Shown piece by piece: positions 18,252-26,253 of a stretch of DNA of 64,000 nt (positions are counted from its first letter, which is position 1; every line of letters starts with the position of its first letter). The notes beneath the pieces are model-generated. The model had not been told where the DNA came from, did not search any database, and worked only from the letters and a program-made list of their open reading frames with translations. Source of the DNA: Terriglobus albidus (GTDB taxonomy: Bacteria > Acidobacteriota > Terriglobia > Terriglobales > Acidobacteriaceae); NCBI RefSeq assembly GCF_025685425.1, contig NZ_JAGTAS010000049.1, forward strand, positions 1-64,000. Reading direction: 5' to 3'. The position numbers and the translations under genes were made by a program.

Positions 18252-18596
18252 ATGGTGCCATCGAATATTGCTTCCGACTGGATTGCGGCCTGGAACTCGC
18301 ATGATCTGGATCGCGTGCTTGCGTTCTATACGGATGACTTTGAGATGTCGTCTCCGCATATCGTGAACATTATGGGAGAACCTTCCGGTACGCTGCATGG
18401 TAAGCCTGCCGTTCGTGCTTACTGGGAGAAGGCTATGGGCCTGTTTCCGGGTTTGCATTTCACGTTGGAGACGGTTTACACCGGAGCGAACTCGATTGTG
18501 ATCTGCTACACCAACCAGGCAGGCCGTCGCTGTGGCGAGTTGCTCTTCTTTAATCAAGAGGGCAAGTGTTTTCGTTCCGCCGGGCATTATCAGTAA
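18252..18596 (+). CDS. SnoaL-like NTF2-fold protein
   Basis: A 114-residue small soluble protein of the SnoaL/NTF2 superfamily. The opening helix has IASDWIAAWNSHDLDRVLAFYTDDFEM, quoted here in parts: WIAAWNSHDLDRVL followed by FYTDDFE. Next come GTLHGKPAVRAYWEKAM and strands around LHFTLETVY. Such proteins are cone-shaped dimers used as isomerases, hydrolases or binding modules; substrate assignment is not possible. The 114-residue length is typical. It is monocistronic, between repeats. Confidence 0.85.
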   Translation: MVPSNIASDWIAAWNSHDLDRVLAFYTDDFEMSSPHIVNIMGEPSGTLHGKPAVRAYWEKAMGLFPGLHFTLETVYTGANSIVICYTNQAGRRCGELLFFNQEGKCFRSAGHYQ

Positions 18597-18601
18597 AGCA
18601 G

Positions 18602-18633
18602 TTGAATGGTTGAATAGTTGAATAGTTGAATGG
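18602..18633. repeat. 8-bp tandem repeat array, copy 3
   Basis: Four perfect-phase octamers, TTGAATGG, TTGAATAG, TTGAATAG, TTGAATGG, directly after the SnoaL gene. Confidence 0.8.
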
Positions 18634-18734
18634 CGCGTGACCGCCTGGCCGGCTCGAATAGTTCTCCCAAAACGAGCAAAAGCCGCTTCAAAAGAAGCGC
18701 GAGCGGGCTCGATTCGACCTATACTGGCGCTCAC

Positions 18735-19784
18735 ATGACCTGCGCGCACTCCTGCTGGAAAAAGTTCTTTGGTCTCGCGACAGCCACGCTTATGGCGAAC
18801 TGTGCGTTTGCTGCGTTGGGGCAGACCGTCCCTGCCGGCCAGCCGGGAGACTGTGCCGCCTATGCCTCCGTTCCGCTGCCCGCAGAGGCGGAGAAGGCTA
18901 CTGGGCCGAAGGTATTTCCGGCGTGCGCGTCGTATCGTTCCTATCGCGGGATTGGGCGCGCGGTGAACTACGCAGATGCGCGCGCCTGTGCCTGGCAGGA
19001 GCGGCTTGCGCAGAAAGCTAAGCTTGGGCAAAACCCGGATCAACCTACGAGCTGGGTGGTTGGCGGTTCGCTGATTCTTGCCGATCTCTATGTCAATGGC
19101 GCTGGAGTGCCGCGTAACGTTCCCTTGGCAATGCGGTTGGCCTGCGAAGCTGAGGAATCGATGGCGATGAGTGCGATGCCGGAGGTTGAGAAGCCCACCT
19201 CCGGCAGCCATGAACCGTTCGAGTTCTGCGATTATGCTGCGACGACTTTGAGCGCGACCTTCTGTAGTGACTATGCCTCCGAAATCAAGGATGAGCGCAG
19301 AGGGCGATATGAGAACGCGCTAAAGTCTTCAATGGTTGCTGAGCAGCAGGCAGCATTTACAAAACTACTTGCCGCCCGTGATGCATACCTCAATGCACAT
19401 GCCTATGAGGTGAATCAGGAAGGCAGCAGTCGCAATCTACGAGCGCTACGTTCACAGGAGATTCTCAGTCATCTTTTTCAGGCGGAGTTGACTCGCTACG
19501 AGCGTAAGCAGTGGCCTGCGCTTTCTGCGAATCAGATTGCTACCTCGGATGGGCTGCTGCAGCGTGAGTACGCGAAAAAGGTTCAGAGCTTGCGGACGCA
19601 GACAAAGGACGAGATCTATGAAGGCTCTGTCACGATCGACGGTCTTTCCAACGCGGAGAAGGCGTGGGAGGCTTATCGCGATGCCTGGGTTGCGTTTGCG
19701 CGAGTGCGTTATCCAGGTGCTGTTGATGCTATCCGTGCGCAGATCACGCTGGATCGATATCGGTTGGTGAAGACGATCTCGTAA
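18735..19784 (+). CDS. Secreted protein with LprI/DUF1311-like domain
   Basis: A 349-residue exported protein with a signal peptide (about residues 1-28, CAFAALGQ). The middle has Cys-containing segments (ADARACAWQERLAQ, LYVNGAGVPRNVPLAMRLAC) that resemble a single Sel1-like repeat. The C-terminal third (about 225-345) looks like the lysozyme-inhibitor LprI / DUF1311 helical domain: LFQAELTRYERKQWPALS, LLQREYAKKVQSLR and SNAEKAWEAYRDAWVAFAR. Start ATG 18735 is chosen because the signal peptide begins there; the frame is open upstream to 18630. A role in envelope stress or lysozyme resistance is a family-level guess. Confidence 0.75.
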   Translation: MTCAHSCWKKFFGLATATLMANCAFAALGQTVPAGQPGDCAAYASVPLPAEAEKATGPKVFPACASYRSYRGIGRAVNYADARACAWQERLAQKAKLGQNPDQPTSWVVGGSLILADLYVNGAGVPRNVPLAMRLACEAEESMAMSAMPEVEKPTSGSHEPFEFCDYAATTLSATFCSDYASEIKDERRGRYENALKSSMVAEQQAAFTKLLAARDAYLNAHAYEVNQEGSSRNLRALRSQEILSHLFQAELTRYERKQWPALSANQIATSDGLLQREYAKKVQSLRTQTKDEIYEGSVTIDGLSNAEKAWEAYRDAWVAFARVRYPGAVDAIRAQITLDRYRLVKTIS

Positions 19785-19871
19785 CGGATTTCTTTTGACT
19801 TCAGGATGACAGCGCAAACAGCTTGTCGCTGAACAAAAACAACGTTGGTTGCCAAAGACTGCATTTCTATG

Positions 19872-19967
19872 GAGCGGGCCTTCAGCCCTTGGGTTTCTTA
19901 ATGCCGCTAACCTGGGGCGTTGCCCCAGGCTGGTATAGAACGCGCCTTCAGCGCTATAAAAGCGAGT
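19872..19967. repeat. Triple-hairpin repeat (family B)
   Basis: GAGCGGGCCTTCAGCCCTT, then CCTGGGGCGTTGCCCCAGG, GGTATAGAACGCGCC and TTCAGCGCT: the same order as the copies at 26002 and 44244. It lies between convergent genes, where it could also end transcription. Confidence 0.8.
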
Positions 19968-20072
19968 CCTTCGTTGCACCGTCCCAGCCAGCAAAGCTGG
20001 CCGGAACTCAGTAAGACATGGCATGACAATAGTTCGGGTGAGCTCTTCTATTTGGATGAGGGCTCGACGCAG

Positions 20073-20714
20073 CTACTGCACGACGCCTGAGTCGTTGCCG
20101 GTGCTGCTGTTACCGGGCTTGGTGAGTTGCCAGCCCTGCGGAGTATTGGTCAGCAGCGCAGTCGTCGGCTTGGGTCCGCTGAGGGCGAACTGTATTGCGG
20201 GGAAGGCCATTTGGGTTTCGGGGGCCTGGGCCCAGTCAGGGACATCGCTGACGGTGTAGTGATAGTTCACCGTCGTGGTAGCGCCTGGCTGATCGGAGGT
20301 AGGCGTGTTGCTGTCAATCGATGCAACCTTACGATGGCCGTAGCAGAAGTTGCCGTAGCCGGGCTGGGATGGGTCTGCTGTCCAGGCGGAACGTCCCTTT
20401 TCGCTGATGTCATAGTTGTTCATCTGTTTGGAGACGATGATGATCTTCTTCTCGGCCGAGGTGCGGGTCAGCAGTCCCTGATCGACCAGAGCGTCGTACT
20501 GGCGCGTCTTGTCCTCGTCAGAATGCGCCACCTGGACAGGAAACTGCCGCGGCATAGGCCATACACAGAGAGGATGCGCGGCGTAATACGTATCGATCGC
20601 GCCGGCATAGTTAGGAGCGACGGTGGCGGTCCTCTTGCATGCCGTCATGACAAAGACCACCGCACTCACCGAGAACGCAGCTATCTGCAACGCTTCTTTT
20701 ACTCTCCGGTTCAT
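20073..20714 (-). CDS. Putative lipoprotein, unknown function
   Basis: A 213-residue protein with an N-terminal hydrophobic segment (about residues 8-25) ending in a lipobox (VMTAC, Cys26), so probably lipid-anchored. The mature part includes LCVWPMPRQFPV, YDALVDQGLLTRT, GNFCYGHRKVASID and VNYHYTVSDVPDWAQ. The WAQAP segment and two Cys are probably conserved features. I do not recognise the family. It precedes no co-oriented partner closer than the carbonic anhydrase 90 bp upstream, with which it could be co-transcribed. Confidence 0.7.
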   Translation of the reverse strand: MNRRVKEALQIAAFSVSAVVFVMTACKRTATVAPNYAGAIDTYYAAHPLCVWPMPRQFPVQVAHSDEDKTRQYDALVDQGLLTRTSAEKKIIIVSKQMNNYDISEKGRSAWTADPSQPGYGNFCYGHRKVASIDSNTPTSDQPGATTTVNYHYTVSDVPDWAQAPETQMAFPAIQFALSGPKPTTALLTNTPQGWQLTKPGNSSTGNDSGVVQ

Positions 20715-20804
20715 GCAACCTTAGTTGCCGGGCGCCGGTTTACAGTTGTCACGGGCATCGTCATTCTTTCGGCTATCGGGAGGAGAGAAACCAGCTTTGC
20801 ACCG

Positions 20805-21464
20805 CTACAGCAGCGTGACCACTCCGGTGGCAACGTCATAGAAGGCGGCCTGAATCTTCAGCTTGCGCTCATTGACCAAGGGCCGCAGCACAGTAGAGGT
20901 CTGGGCGAGCAGGTCTGCCTGGATCTGCGCATTTTTCTTGATGGCGCCCACCAGGTCTCCTCCTGCGGCCTCGACAGCAGGCTGCAGATGCGGATAGAGC
21001 GAGGCAATCTGACCGGGAACGGGTTTTTTCGCGATGGCCGCCTTGACCGCGCCACAGTTGGCATGGCCCATCACCAGAAGGACCTTTACGCCCAGAACGG
21101 CGGCTCCGTATTCAAGGCTGCCGATGATCTCAGAGTTGATGATGTTGCCGGCGACGCGGCTGACAAAGATGTGGCCGATCGTCTGGTCGAAGACCAACTC
21201 CACGGGAACGCGGGAGTCAGCGCAGGAGAGTACGGCCGCGAAGGGTTCCTGCTTGTCGACCGTATGTTCCTTCAGGACCTTGAGGTCCTGAGCGATGCTC
21301 GTGTGTTGATCTGCCACAAAGCGACGGTTGCCTTCCATGAGCCTCTGAAGCGCTTCATCAGGAGAGGCAGGCAGGGCTTCCTGTGCGGCCAAGGAAAGGG
21401 AAGGCGCGAAAGAGGCTGAAGCAGCAGTCAAGAGGAAGGTACGGCGTGACCAGGGTGTGCTCAT
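20805..21464 (-). CDS. Beta-carbonic anhydrase with Tat signal
   Basis: A 219-residue beta-class carbonic anhydrase, catalysing CO2/bicarbonate interconversion with zinc. Zinc ligands are visible as Cys in SCADSRVP and His-x2-Cys in GHANCGAV; the Asp-Arg dyad is in CADSR. The N terminus WSRRTFLLTAAS followed by a hydrophobic stretch is a twin-arginine signal, so the enzyme is exported folded to the periplasm. Start ATG 21464 follows GGGAGA; an upstream in-frame start at 21485 is less likely. It may form an operon with the downstream lipoprotein. Confidence 0.93.
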   Translation of the reverse strand: MSTPWSRRTFLLTAASASFAPSLSLAAQEALPASPDEALQRLMEGNRRFVADQHTSIAQDLKVLKEHTVDKQEPFAAVLSCADSRVPVELVFDQTIGHIFVSRVAGNIINSEIIGSLEYGAAVLGVKVLLVMGHANCGAVKAAIAKKPVPGQIASLYPHLQPAVEAAGGDLVGAIKKNAQIQADLLAQTSTVLRPLVNERKLKIQAAFYDVATGVVTLL

Positions 21465-21585
21465 CGGTGTCTCCCGGAGTGGCATGGAATGGCGCGGTAT
21501 TTTGCCCCTCGACTATACCCCTCTCCTGCTGCGTCGTCACGCATTCTGGCAGCGAATTCGAGAATTCCGCCGGTGATGGGGCAAG

Positions 21586-22566
21586 CTATTGCCGTCCATA
21601 CCAGCGCAGCACGCGCAGGGCGCGGAGCGTATTCCACCGGCTGGGTTTGCCCACTGTTTCTGCCACAGGGAACGGGAGCGCCTCGTCGTAAGCGCGATCG
21701 AGCAACCAGCGGCCATCTGGCTGGCGACGGCTCTCCAAGATACCGATTACTTCGCTGAGCCGAGGGTCAATGCGGTTGGCGGCTCGGAAGTAGTCAAGCG
21801 CGCGGAGGATGTCGTAGTGATAGCGCGGCGGGAAGGCGAGTTCCAGGAACTCAGCGTTTGCAACTTCGCCGGTCGAGAGCCGGCGGAAGAGGCTGCGCTG
21901 CAGCAGGTATTCCTCACCGCGAGCTCTGGCTGCGGCAATCTCTGTTGCCGGTCCCGCTGCGCGTTCGTACTCGAGCAGGCCTTCGAGAACGCAGATGGTG
22001 GTGTGAAAGGACGAACGGCTGCTCGTCGGAGCCTCACAGTTCCAGCCGCCATCTTCAAGCTGTTGTGAGAGAAGACGCTGTGCGAGGGATGAGGACGGAC
22101 GGCCGAAGTAGCCGCCGAGTGCGAGCACGCCGCCATTGATACAGGGCTCTTCTTCCCCCTCGAAGAACGGATTACCGCCTGGAGTGGGAGGCCGCAGATC
22201 CCAGAAGCCGGGATGGTCGTCCCAGCAGAGGCTGGTCTCGAGCCGGACGACGGCCGCATCGACGGTAGCATCGGCAGGATCGATTCCCATGGACCGCAGC
22301 AGAAGCATGGTTACAAGCGTTGATGCCCATCGGGGCTGGTCGGTCCGAAGCCATGAGCCATTCGGTTGCTGGCTGGAGAGGATTTTTGCTCCCAGACCTT
22401 CGTGCGGGATGCGGGCGCGATTGGCGAAAGCTGGTTGAATGGTTGAATTGTTGGATTGTTGAATGGTTTCTACTGCGGCCGGCATTGGAGGTGATTCCGT
22501 GAGATCACGCATTGCCTGCCAGCAGATGGCAGGATCGGATTCGAGTAGCCAGTCGAGTGCGGTCAT
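21586..22566 (-). CDS. Terpene cyclase-like (alpha/alpha-toroid) protein
   Basis: A 326-residue protein with repeats typical of the squalene cyclase/prenyltransferase alpha-toroid fold: LSSQQPNGSWLRTDQPRWAS, LSQQLEDGGWNCEAP and LESRRQPDGRWLLDRA (QW-like motifs). A DXDD motif of class II cyclases is not seen, and the length is half that of hopene cyclase, so enzymatic cyclisation is doubtful. Residues about 33-45 (TIQQSNNSTIQPA) are encoded by an 8-bp tandem repeat array that also occurs between genes, an in-frame expansion. It is followed on the same strand by the carbonic anhydrase gene. Confidence 0.75.
   Translation of the reverse strand: MTALDWLLESDPAICWQAMRDLTESPPMPAAVETIQQSNNSTIQPAFANRARIPHEGLGAKILSSQQPNGSWLRTDQPRWASTLVTMLLLRSMGIDPADATVDAAVVRLETSLCWDDHPGFWDLRPPTPGGNPFFEGEEEPCINGGVLALGGYFGRPSSSLAQRLLSQQLEDGGWNCEAPTSSRSSFHTTICVLEGLLEYERAAGPATEIAAARARGEEYLLQRSLFRRLSTGEVANAEFLELAFPPRYHYDILRALDYFRAANRIDPRLSEVIGILESRRQPDGRWLLDRAYDEALPFPVAETVGKPSRWNTLRALRVLRWYGRQ
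22435..22466. repeat. 8-bp tandem repeat array inside a gene, copy 4
   Basis: Octamers TTGAATGG, TTGAATTG, TTGGATTG, TTGAATGG lie within the terpene cyclase-like gene and are translated (antisense) as Gln/Asn/Ser/Thr-rich residues. Confidence 0.8.
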
Positions 22567-22610
22567 GTTTCCAGTTGCTGATTGCTAGTTGCTGGTTCCT
22601 GGTTGAATGT
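22567..22610. repeat. GTTGCTGGTTCCTGG repeat
   Basis: A run of GTTGCTGATTGCTAGTTGCT and GGTTCCTGGTTGAATG in the 50-bp gap between two minus-strand genes. A related run (TAGTTGCTGGTTCCTGGTTG) is at 24365-24397. Confidence 0.5.
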
Positions 22611-22617
22611 TTGGAAT

Positions 22618-23166
22618 TTATCGAAACTCGGTTCCGTATTTGAGCGCGATCTCGTGAATCTGTTCGCGGGTGAGTTGCTTTGATGGTGTTCCGGGAGCGG
22701 TACAGGTCTCGCGGAAGAAGGCTTCCAGTCCAGGAGGCGGGACGATCCAGAGCAGGAGCAGTTCGTGAGTGGGGTTCTGGAAACCGTGCCACGCATTGCG
22801 CGGAATGAAGATGGTTGCGCCCTTTTCGAAGGTATGGGGAACGTCGTTCAAAAGGAATCTGCCGCTGCCTTCCAGGACATAGAAGGCTTCGTCCATGTGA
22901 AGGTGGCGGTGAATGGGAATGCCTGAACCGCGCATTATTTGTTGTGTGCCGAGCGCGAGCTGATCGGAGCCTGTTGCCGGACTGGCCTTGATGACGATGG
23001 CGCCACGGTCGCGAAAGTGGATGAGGGTTTCGCCTTCGGCGGCTGCGAGCACATAGCCTTGATGCGTTGTGTTCATCTGAGCGGAAGCGGATGGTGGGAG
23101 CTGTGTGAGGCCAAGGCTGTCGGCGTCCACGGAGAATGAACGGCGTTGTGGGTCGAATGCATCCAT
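22618..23166 (-). CDS. Cupin-domain protein
   Basis: A 182-residue cupin. The metal-binding motif 1 is GIPIHRHLHMDEAFYVLEG (His, His, Glu) and motif 2 includes FIPRNAWHGFQN with the fourth His ligand. The barrel covers about residues 60-150, followed by a short helical tail. No signal peptide is present. ATG 23166 follows GGAGGG at good spacing; 23190 is an in-frame alternative. Single-domain cupins of this size include dioxygenases and isomerases, but no specific function can be given. It is co-oriented with the terpene cyclase-like gene, 51 bp away. Confidence 0.88.
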   Translation of the reverse strand: MDAFDPQRRSFSVDADSLGLTQLPPSASAQMNTTHQGYVLAAAEGETLIHFRDRGAIVIKASPATGSDQLALGTQQIMRGSGIPIHRHLHMDEAFYVLEGSGRFLLNDVPHTFEKGATIFIPRNAWHGFQNPTHELLLLWIVPPPGLEAFFRETCTAPGTPSKQLTREQIHEIALKYGTEFR

Positions 23167-23200
23167 CCGGGTTCCCTCCAAGCGTCGCATCGGATTCTAG

Positions 23201-23307
23201 AGCATTTTCCTTGTTGCTGGGTGTCTCGGAAGAGGAGTGCAGCGCGTTTCATTGCGGAAAACGCCAATCTATGCAGAAGCCCTACTCTACACCTCAGGGA
23301 AAAGCTC
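23201..23307 (+). repeat. 110-bp inverted-repeat element (family A), copy 1
   Basis: Ends AGCATTTTCC... and ...CAGGGAAAAGCT are inverted repeats. The centre has CGCGTTTC ATTGCG GAAAACGC, an internal stem. It lies about 110 bp upstream of the sigma factor start and is read in frame by an upstream extension of that gene. Confidence 0.8.
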
Positions 23308-23415
23308 TACGGATTGAATTACTGGAAGGATGAAAATTCATCCGTAACAAGAGCCGATGATCGCAGCTCCGGCAGACATCTGCCCACGAGAACCGCTACA
23401 ATCGACTTCGCTTCT

Positions 23416-24366
23416 GTGACCGTGGATATCAGCCAGATCGAGATGTATCGGCCTGCTCTGACGGGCCATTGTTACCGCATGCTGGGGTCTGTCTTCGATG
23501 CGGACGATGCCGTGCAGGAGACGATGATTCGCGCATGGAAGAGCCTTGAAAGCTTTGACGGCCGCTCCACCTTGAAGACCTGGTTGTACCGCATCGCTAC
23601 GAACGTGTGCCTCGATGAGCTGAAGAAGCGTGGCCGGCGCGCCAGACCGGTCGACGAGGGAGCTGCTTCTTCGGGTGCGCCTCCGTTGGAATCATTGACG
23701 CAGCAGCCGCAGGAGTACTGGATCGAGCCGATCTTAGATACGCAGGTGGTATCGAATGATGCTAGCCCGGCGGAACAGGTCGTACAACGGCAGAGCGTGC
23801 GGCTTGCCTTTATAGCTGCACTGCAGAATCTTGCTCCACGGCAGCGCGCCGCGTTGCTGATGACAGAGGTTCTGGGATGCTCTGCTGCCGAAGTGGCGGA
23901 GACACTGGAGACCTCCGTGCCATCCGTAAACAGCGCATTACAGCGCGCGCGAGCAACGCTGGCGAAACGCAGTGAGGAGCAGCCGGTCTCGCTGACAGCA
24001 GCACAGCAGGGAATGCTGCGGCGTTATGTCACTGCCTTCGAACAGTACGACGTCGCCGGGCTTACCGCGCTGATGCGCGAGGATGTCACGCTATGCATGC
24101 CTCCGTATGAGCTGTGGTTGCGTGGACCAGAGGAGATTCAGACCTGGATGCTGGGCCTGGGTTCCGGCTGCCGCGGGTCGCGGCTATTCCCGACTTCTGC
24201 CTCCGGCTGGCCGGCATTTGTACAGTACCGGCCGAACCCTGAGGGCGGACATAAGGCCTGGGGCCTGATCGTGCTGGAGCTGGAGGGCGACCGCATCGCC
24301 GGCGTAACCACGTTTCTGGATACGGAACGCCTGTTTCCCCGGTTTGGGTTTGGGATGACCGTCTAG
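23416..24366 (+). CDS. ECF sigma factor with SnoaL-like C-terminal domain
   Basis: A 316-residue RNA polymerase sigma-70 factor of the large ECF type (SigX5/SigG-like). Sigma region 2 (about residues 8-78) has GHCYRMLGSVFDADDAVQET and TWLYRIATNVCLDEL; region 4 (about 118-165) has LAPRQRAALLMTEVLGCSAA and SVPSVNSALQRARATL. A SnoaL-like domain (about 185-310) follows and probably tunes activity, as in other ECF factors without an anti-sigma factor. The start is uncertain: GTG 23416 and GTG 23422 are both possible. Three small genes follow (DoxX, VOC, SRPBCC) and are its likely targets or operon partners. Confidence 0.92.
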   Translation: MTVDISQIEMYRPALTGHCYRMLGSVFDADDAVQETMIRAWKSLESFDGRSTLKTWLYRIATNVCLDELKKRGRRARPVDEGAASSGAPPLESLTQQPQEYWIEPILDTQVVSNDASPAEQVVQRQSVRLAFIAALQNLAPRQRAALLMTEVLGCSAAEVAETLETSVPSVNSALQRARATLAKRSEEQPVSLTAAQQGMLRRYVTAFEQYDVAGLTALMREDVTLCMPPYELWLRGPEEIQTWMLGLGSGCRGSRLFPTSASGWPAFVQYRPNPEGGHKAWGLIVLELEGDRIAGVTTFLDTERLFPRFGFGMTV

Positions 24367-24397
24367 TTGCTAGTTGCTGGTTCCTGGTTGCTGGTTG
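24365..24397. repeat. GTTGCTGGTTCCTGG repeat, copy 2
   Basis: TAGTTGCTAGTTGCTGGTTC followed by CTGGTTGCTGGTTGG begins in the sigma factor stop codon. It is related to 22567-22610. Confidence 0.5.
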
Positions 24398-24478
24398 GAC
24401 CTGATAAATAAATTTTGGGCAGACCGATGAGTTTTGGCCGCCGGGAAAGTCAATGCGTTCGTAAGGAGAACACGAACC

Positions 24479-24910
24479 ATGACTGCACAGACCATTGCGA
24501 ACTCTGAGACCTTTTCAACCCATCCGGCTCGGAACACTATCTCCCGGACAAGCCTCTGGACCGGGCGCGTGTTGAGCTGGCTGGCCGCGGCTTTCTTCCT
24601 GATGGATGCCGGAATGAAGCTGGTGAAACCACCCTTTGTGGTGCAAGCTACCGTGCAGCTCGGCTATCCCGAGAGCTGCATTATTGGCCTTGGAATAGTG
24701 CTGCTGCTGAGCACACTTCTCTACCTGATTCCCCGCACCGCCATTCTGGGCGCGGTGCTGCTGACCGGTTATCTGGGCGGAGCGGTGGCAACGCATGTCC
24801 GCGTCAGCGCCGGTTGGTTCAACATTCTGTTTCCGGTTGTCTTTGGCGCGATTGCCTGGGCCGGCCTTTATCTGCGTGACTGGCGGTTGAAGACTTTCCT
24901 CGCCCGCTGA
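24479..24910 (+). CDS. DoxX-family membrane protein
   Basis: A 143-residue integral membrane protein with four hydrophobic segments (about residues 29-47, 62-82, 84-103 and 108-128), the DoxX-like topology. FFLMDAGMKLVKPPF after the first helix is typical of this family. AAGGAG lies upstream of ATG 24479; an in-frame start at 24434 is less likely. Function is unknown; DoxX-like proteins have been linked to oxidative stress complexes. It sits 112 bp after the sigma factor and 34 bp before the VOC gene, within one operon. Confidence 0.88.
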   Translation: MTAQTIANSETFSTHPARNTISRTSLWTGRVLSWLAAAFFLMDAGMKLVKPPFVVQATVQLGYPESCIIGLGIVLLLSTLLYLIPRTAILGAVLLTGYLGGAVATHVRVSAGWFNILFPVVFGAIAWAGLYLRDWRLKTFLAR

Positions 24911-24944
24911 AGTATCCCCTAAAACCAAACACCAGGAGATCACG

Positions 24945-25355
24945 ATGAAGAGCGTACTTGCATTTCTGCACTTTGAAGGTAACTGCCGTCAGGCGATGCA
25001 TTTCTATCAACAATGTCTTGGCACGGAGCTGCAGCTCACGCCGTATCCCAATGCCGAGGGTCAACCTTCGAGCGATGCCGATGCCATGGTCATGCACAGC
25101 CAGTTGAACTATAAGGGACAGCCCATTCTGATGGCCTCAGACTCTGCGCCAGGCGGCAAGGTCCACGCCGGGAACAACTTTACTGTCTCGGTAGACTGCG
25201 AATCGCTGACGGATCTGAACCGATTCTTCTCGGCATTTGCAGACGGTGGGGTGATTCGCCTGCCGCTGAGCGATATGCCGTGGGGTGCGCGTTTCGGCAT
25301 GCTGACCGACAAGTTCGGAATCCAGTGGTTCTTCAACTGCGCCCTCAATCAGTAA
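24945..25355 (+). CDS. VOC superfamily (PhnB-like) protein
   Basis: A 136-residue glyoxalase-fold protein of the PhnB/3-demethylubiquinone methyltransferase-like group: LAFLHFEGNCRQAMHFYQQC, the PILMASDSAPG strand, NNFTVSVDCES, and the terminal MPWGARFGMLTDKFGIQWFF. Such proteins are often encoded with ECF sigma factors and SRPBCC proteins. Metal ligands of true glyoxalases are not all present. It lies in the four-gene operon. Confidence 0.92.
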   Translation: MKSVLAFLHFEGNCRQAMHFYQQCLGTELQLTPYPNAEGQPSSDADAMVMHSQLNYKGQPILMASDSAPGGKVHAGNNFTVSVDCESLTDLNRFFSAFADGGVIRLPLSDMPWGARFGMLTDKFGIQWFFNCALNQ

Positions 25356-25388
25356 CGACGATTTCACATCTTCACCGCAAAAGGAGCA

Positions 25389-25874
25389 ATGGATTGTATG
25401 AGCAACACGACAACAGAAGCCAAAGGCCGTGACCTGATTCTTACCAGCGTGATTGACGCCGCACCGGAGAAACTGTTCCGCGCATGGACAGAACCGGAGC
25501 TGATGAAACAGTGGATCGCTCCGCTGCCATTCACCACACCGCATGCAGAGACCGACCTTCGTGCCGGCGGAGCAACATTGTTCGTAATGCGCGGCCCGGA
25601 CGGAACGGAGTTCCCCTGCCGTGGCGTTTACCTGGAGGTTGTGCCGAATGAGCGTCTGGTCTTTACCGATGCCTATACCGGCGCCTGGGAGCCGTCAGAG
25701 AAACCCTTCATGACCGTCACCCTTACCTTTGAACCATACGAGGGGAAGACGAAGTACACCGCGGTGGCACGTCATTGGACGGAAGCCGATCGCGAAGCTC
25801 ACGAGAAGATGGGCTTCCATGAGGGTTGGAAGATCTGCACCGAGCAGCTTGCGAAGCTGGTTGGTGGACTGTAA
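25389..25874 (+). CDS. SRPBCC (AHSA1-like) domain protein
   Basis: A 161-residue START-like ligand-binding protein of the AHSA1 group: ILTSVIDAAPEKLFRAWTEP, ELMKQWIAPLPF and the terminal AHEKMGFHEGWKICTEQLAK are hallmarks. The start may be ATG 25389 (close to AAAGGAG) or ATG 25398. It is the last gene of the sigma factor operon and is followed by a clear terminator 21 bp downstream. A hydrophobic ligand is likely but unknown. Confidence 0.92.
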   Translation: MDCMSNTTTEAKGRDLILTSVIDAAPEKLFRAWTEPELMKQWIAPLPFTTPHAETDLRAGGATLFVMRGPDGTEFPCRGVYLEVVPNERLVFTDAYTGAWEPSEKPFMTVTLTFEPYEGKTKYTAVARHWTEADREAHEKMGFHEGWKICTEQLAKLVGGL

Positions 25875-25895
25875 GGCACACCGTATCTCGAGAGA

Positions 25896-25928
25896 ACCCA
25901 TGTCCCATAGGGACATGGGTCCGTTTTT
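25896..25928 (+). terminator. Intrinsic terminator of the sigma factor operon
   Basis: ACCCATGTCCC and GGGACATGGGT form a perfect 11-bp stem with a 3-nt loop (ATA), followed by CCGTTTTT. It closes the sigma-DoxX-VOC-SRPBCC operon. Confidence 0.9.
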
Positions 25929-26001
25929 ATACCGCCAGAATTCTTCAACAGCACGAATGTAACGCTTGCCGGTGTTTTCGGACTCGCTTGGCATTGGGAG
26001 T

Positions 26002-26094
26002 TATAGAGCGGGCCTTCAGCCCTTAGTCTTCAGTAGGCATGGAAACCTGGGGCGTTGCCCCAGGCTGATATAGAGCGCGCCTACAGCGCTTATA
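26002..26094. repeat. Triple-hairpin repeat (family B)
   Basis: TATAGAGCGGGCCTTCAGCCC, read in two parts (TATAGAGCGGGC, CTTCAGCCC), then CCTGGGGCGTTGCCCCAGG and TATAGAGCGCGCC TACAGCGCT. The rest of 25929-26253 has no visible gene. Confidence 0.8.
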
Positions 26095-26253
26095 GTGCCG
26101 CACCGAACGCATCCGACGAAGCGACCGACAAGACAATTATTTCCTGGATTGGTTCGGCCCACTTCACGAGTGTAGTTTCAGAATGATACCAAGGATGGGT
26201 GGATAGCTGAGACGGAGAACATCCGCAATCCGGGCCTAAAAGAGAGATGCACC

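Noticed and set aside
20127-21419. 430-codon plus-strand open frame
   Set aside because: It spans the antisense of both the lipoprotein and the carbonic anhydrase genes, including the gap between them, which no real gene would do.
151-22466. CRISPR-like arrays
   Set aside because: The 8-bp arrays have no spacers, and no cas gene is present.
23146-23415. N-terminal extension of the sigma factor
   Set aside because: The extension runs through a family A repeat and does not resemble sigma-70 sequences.
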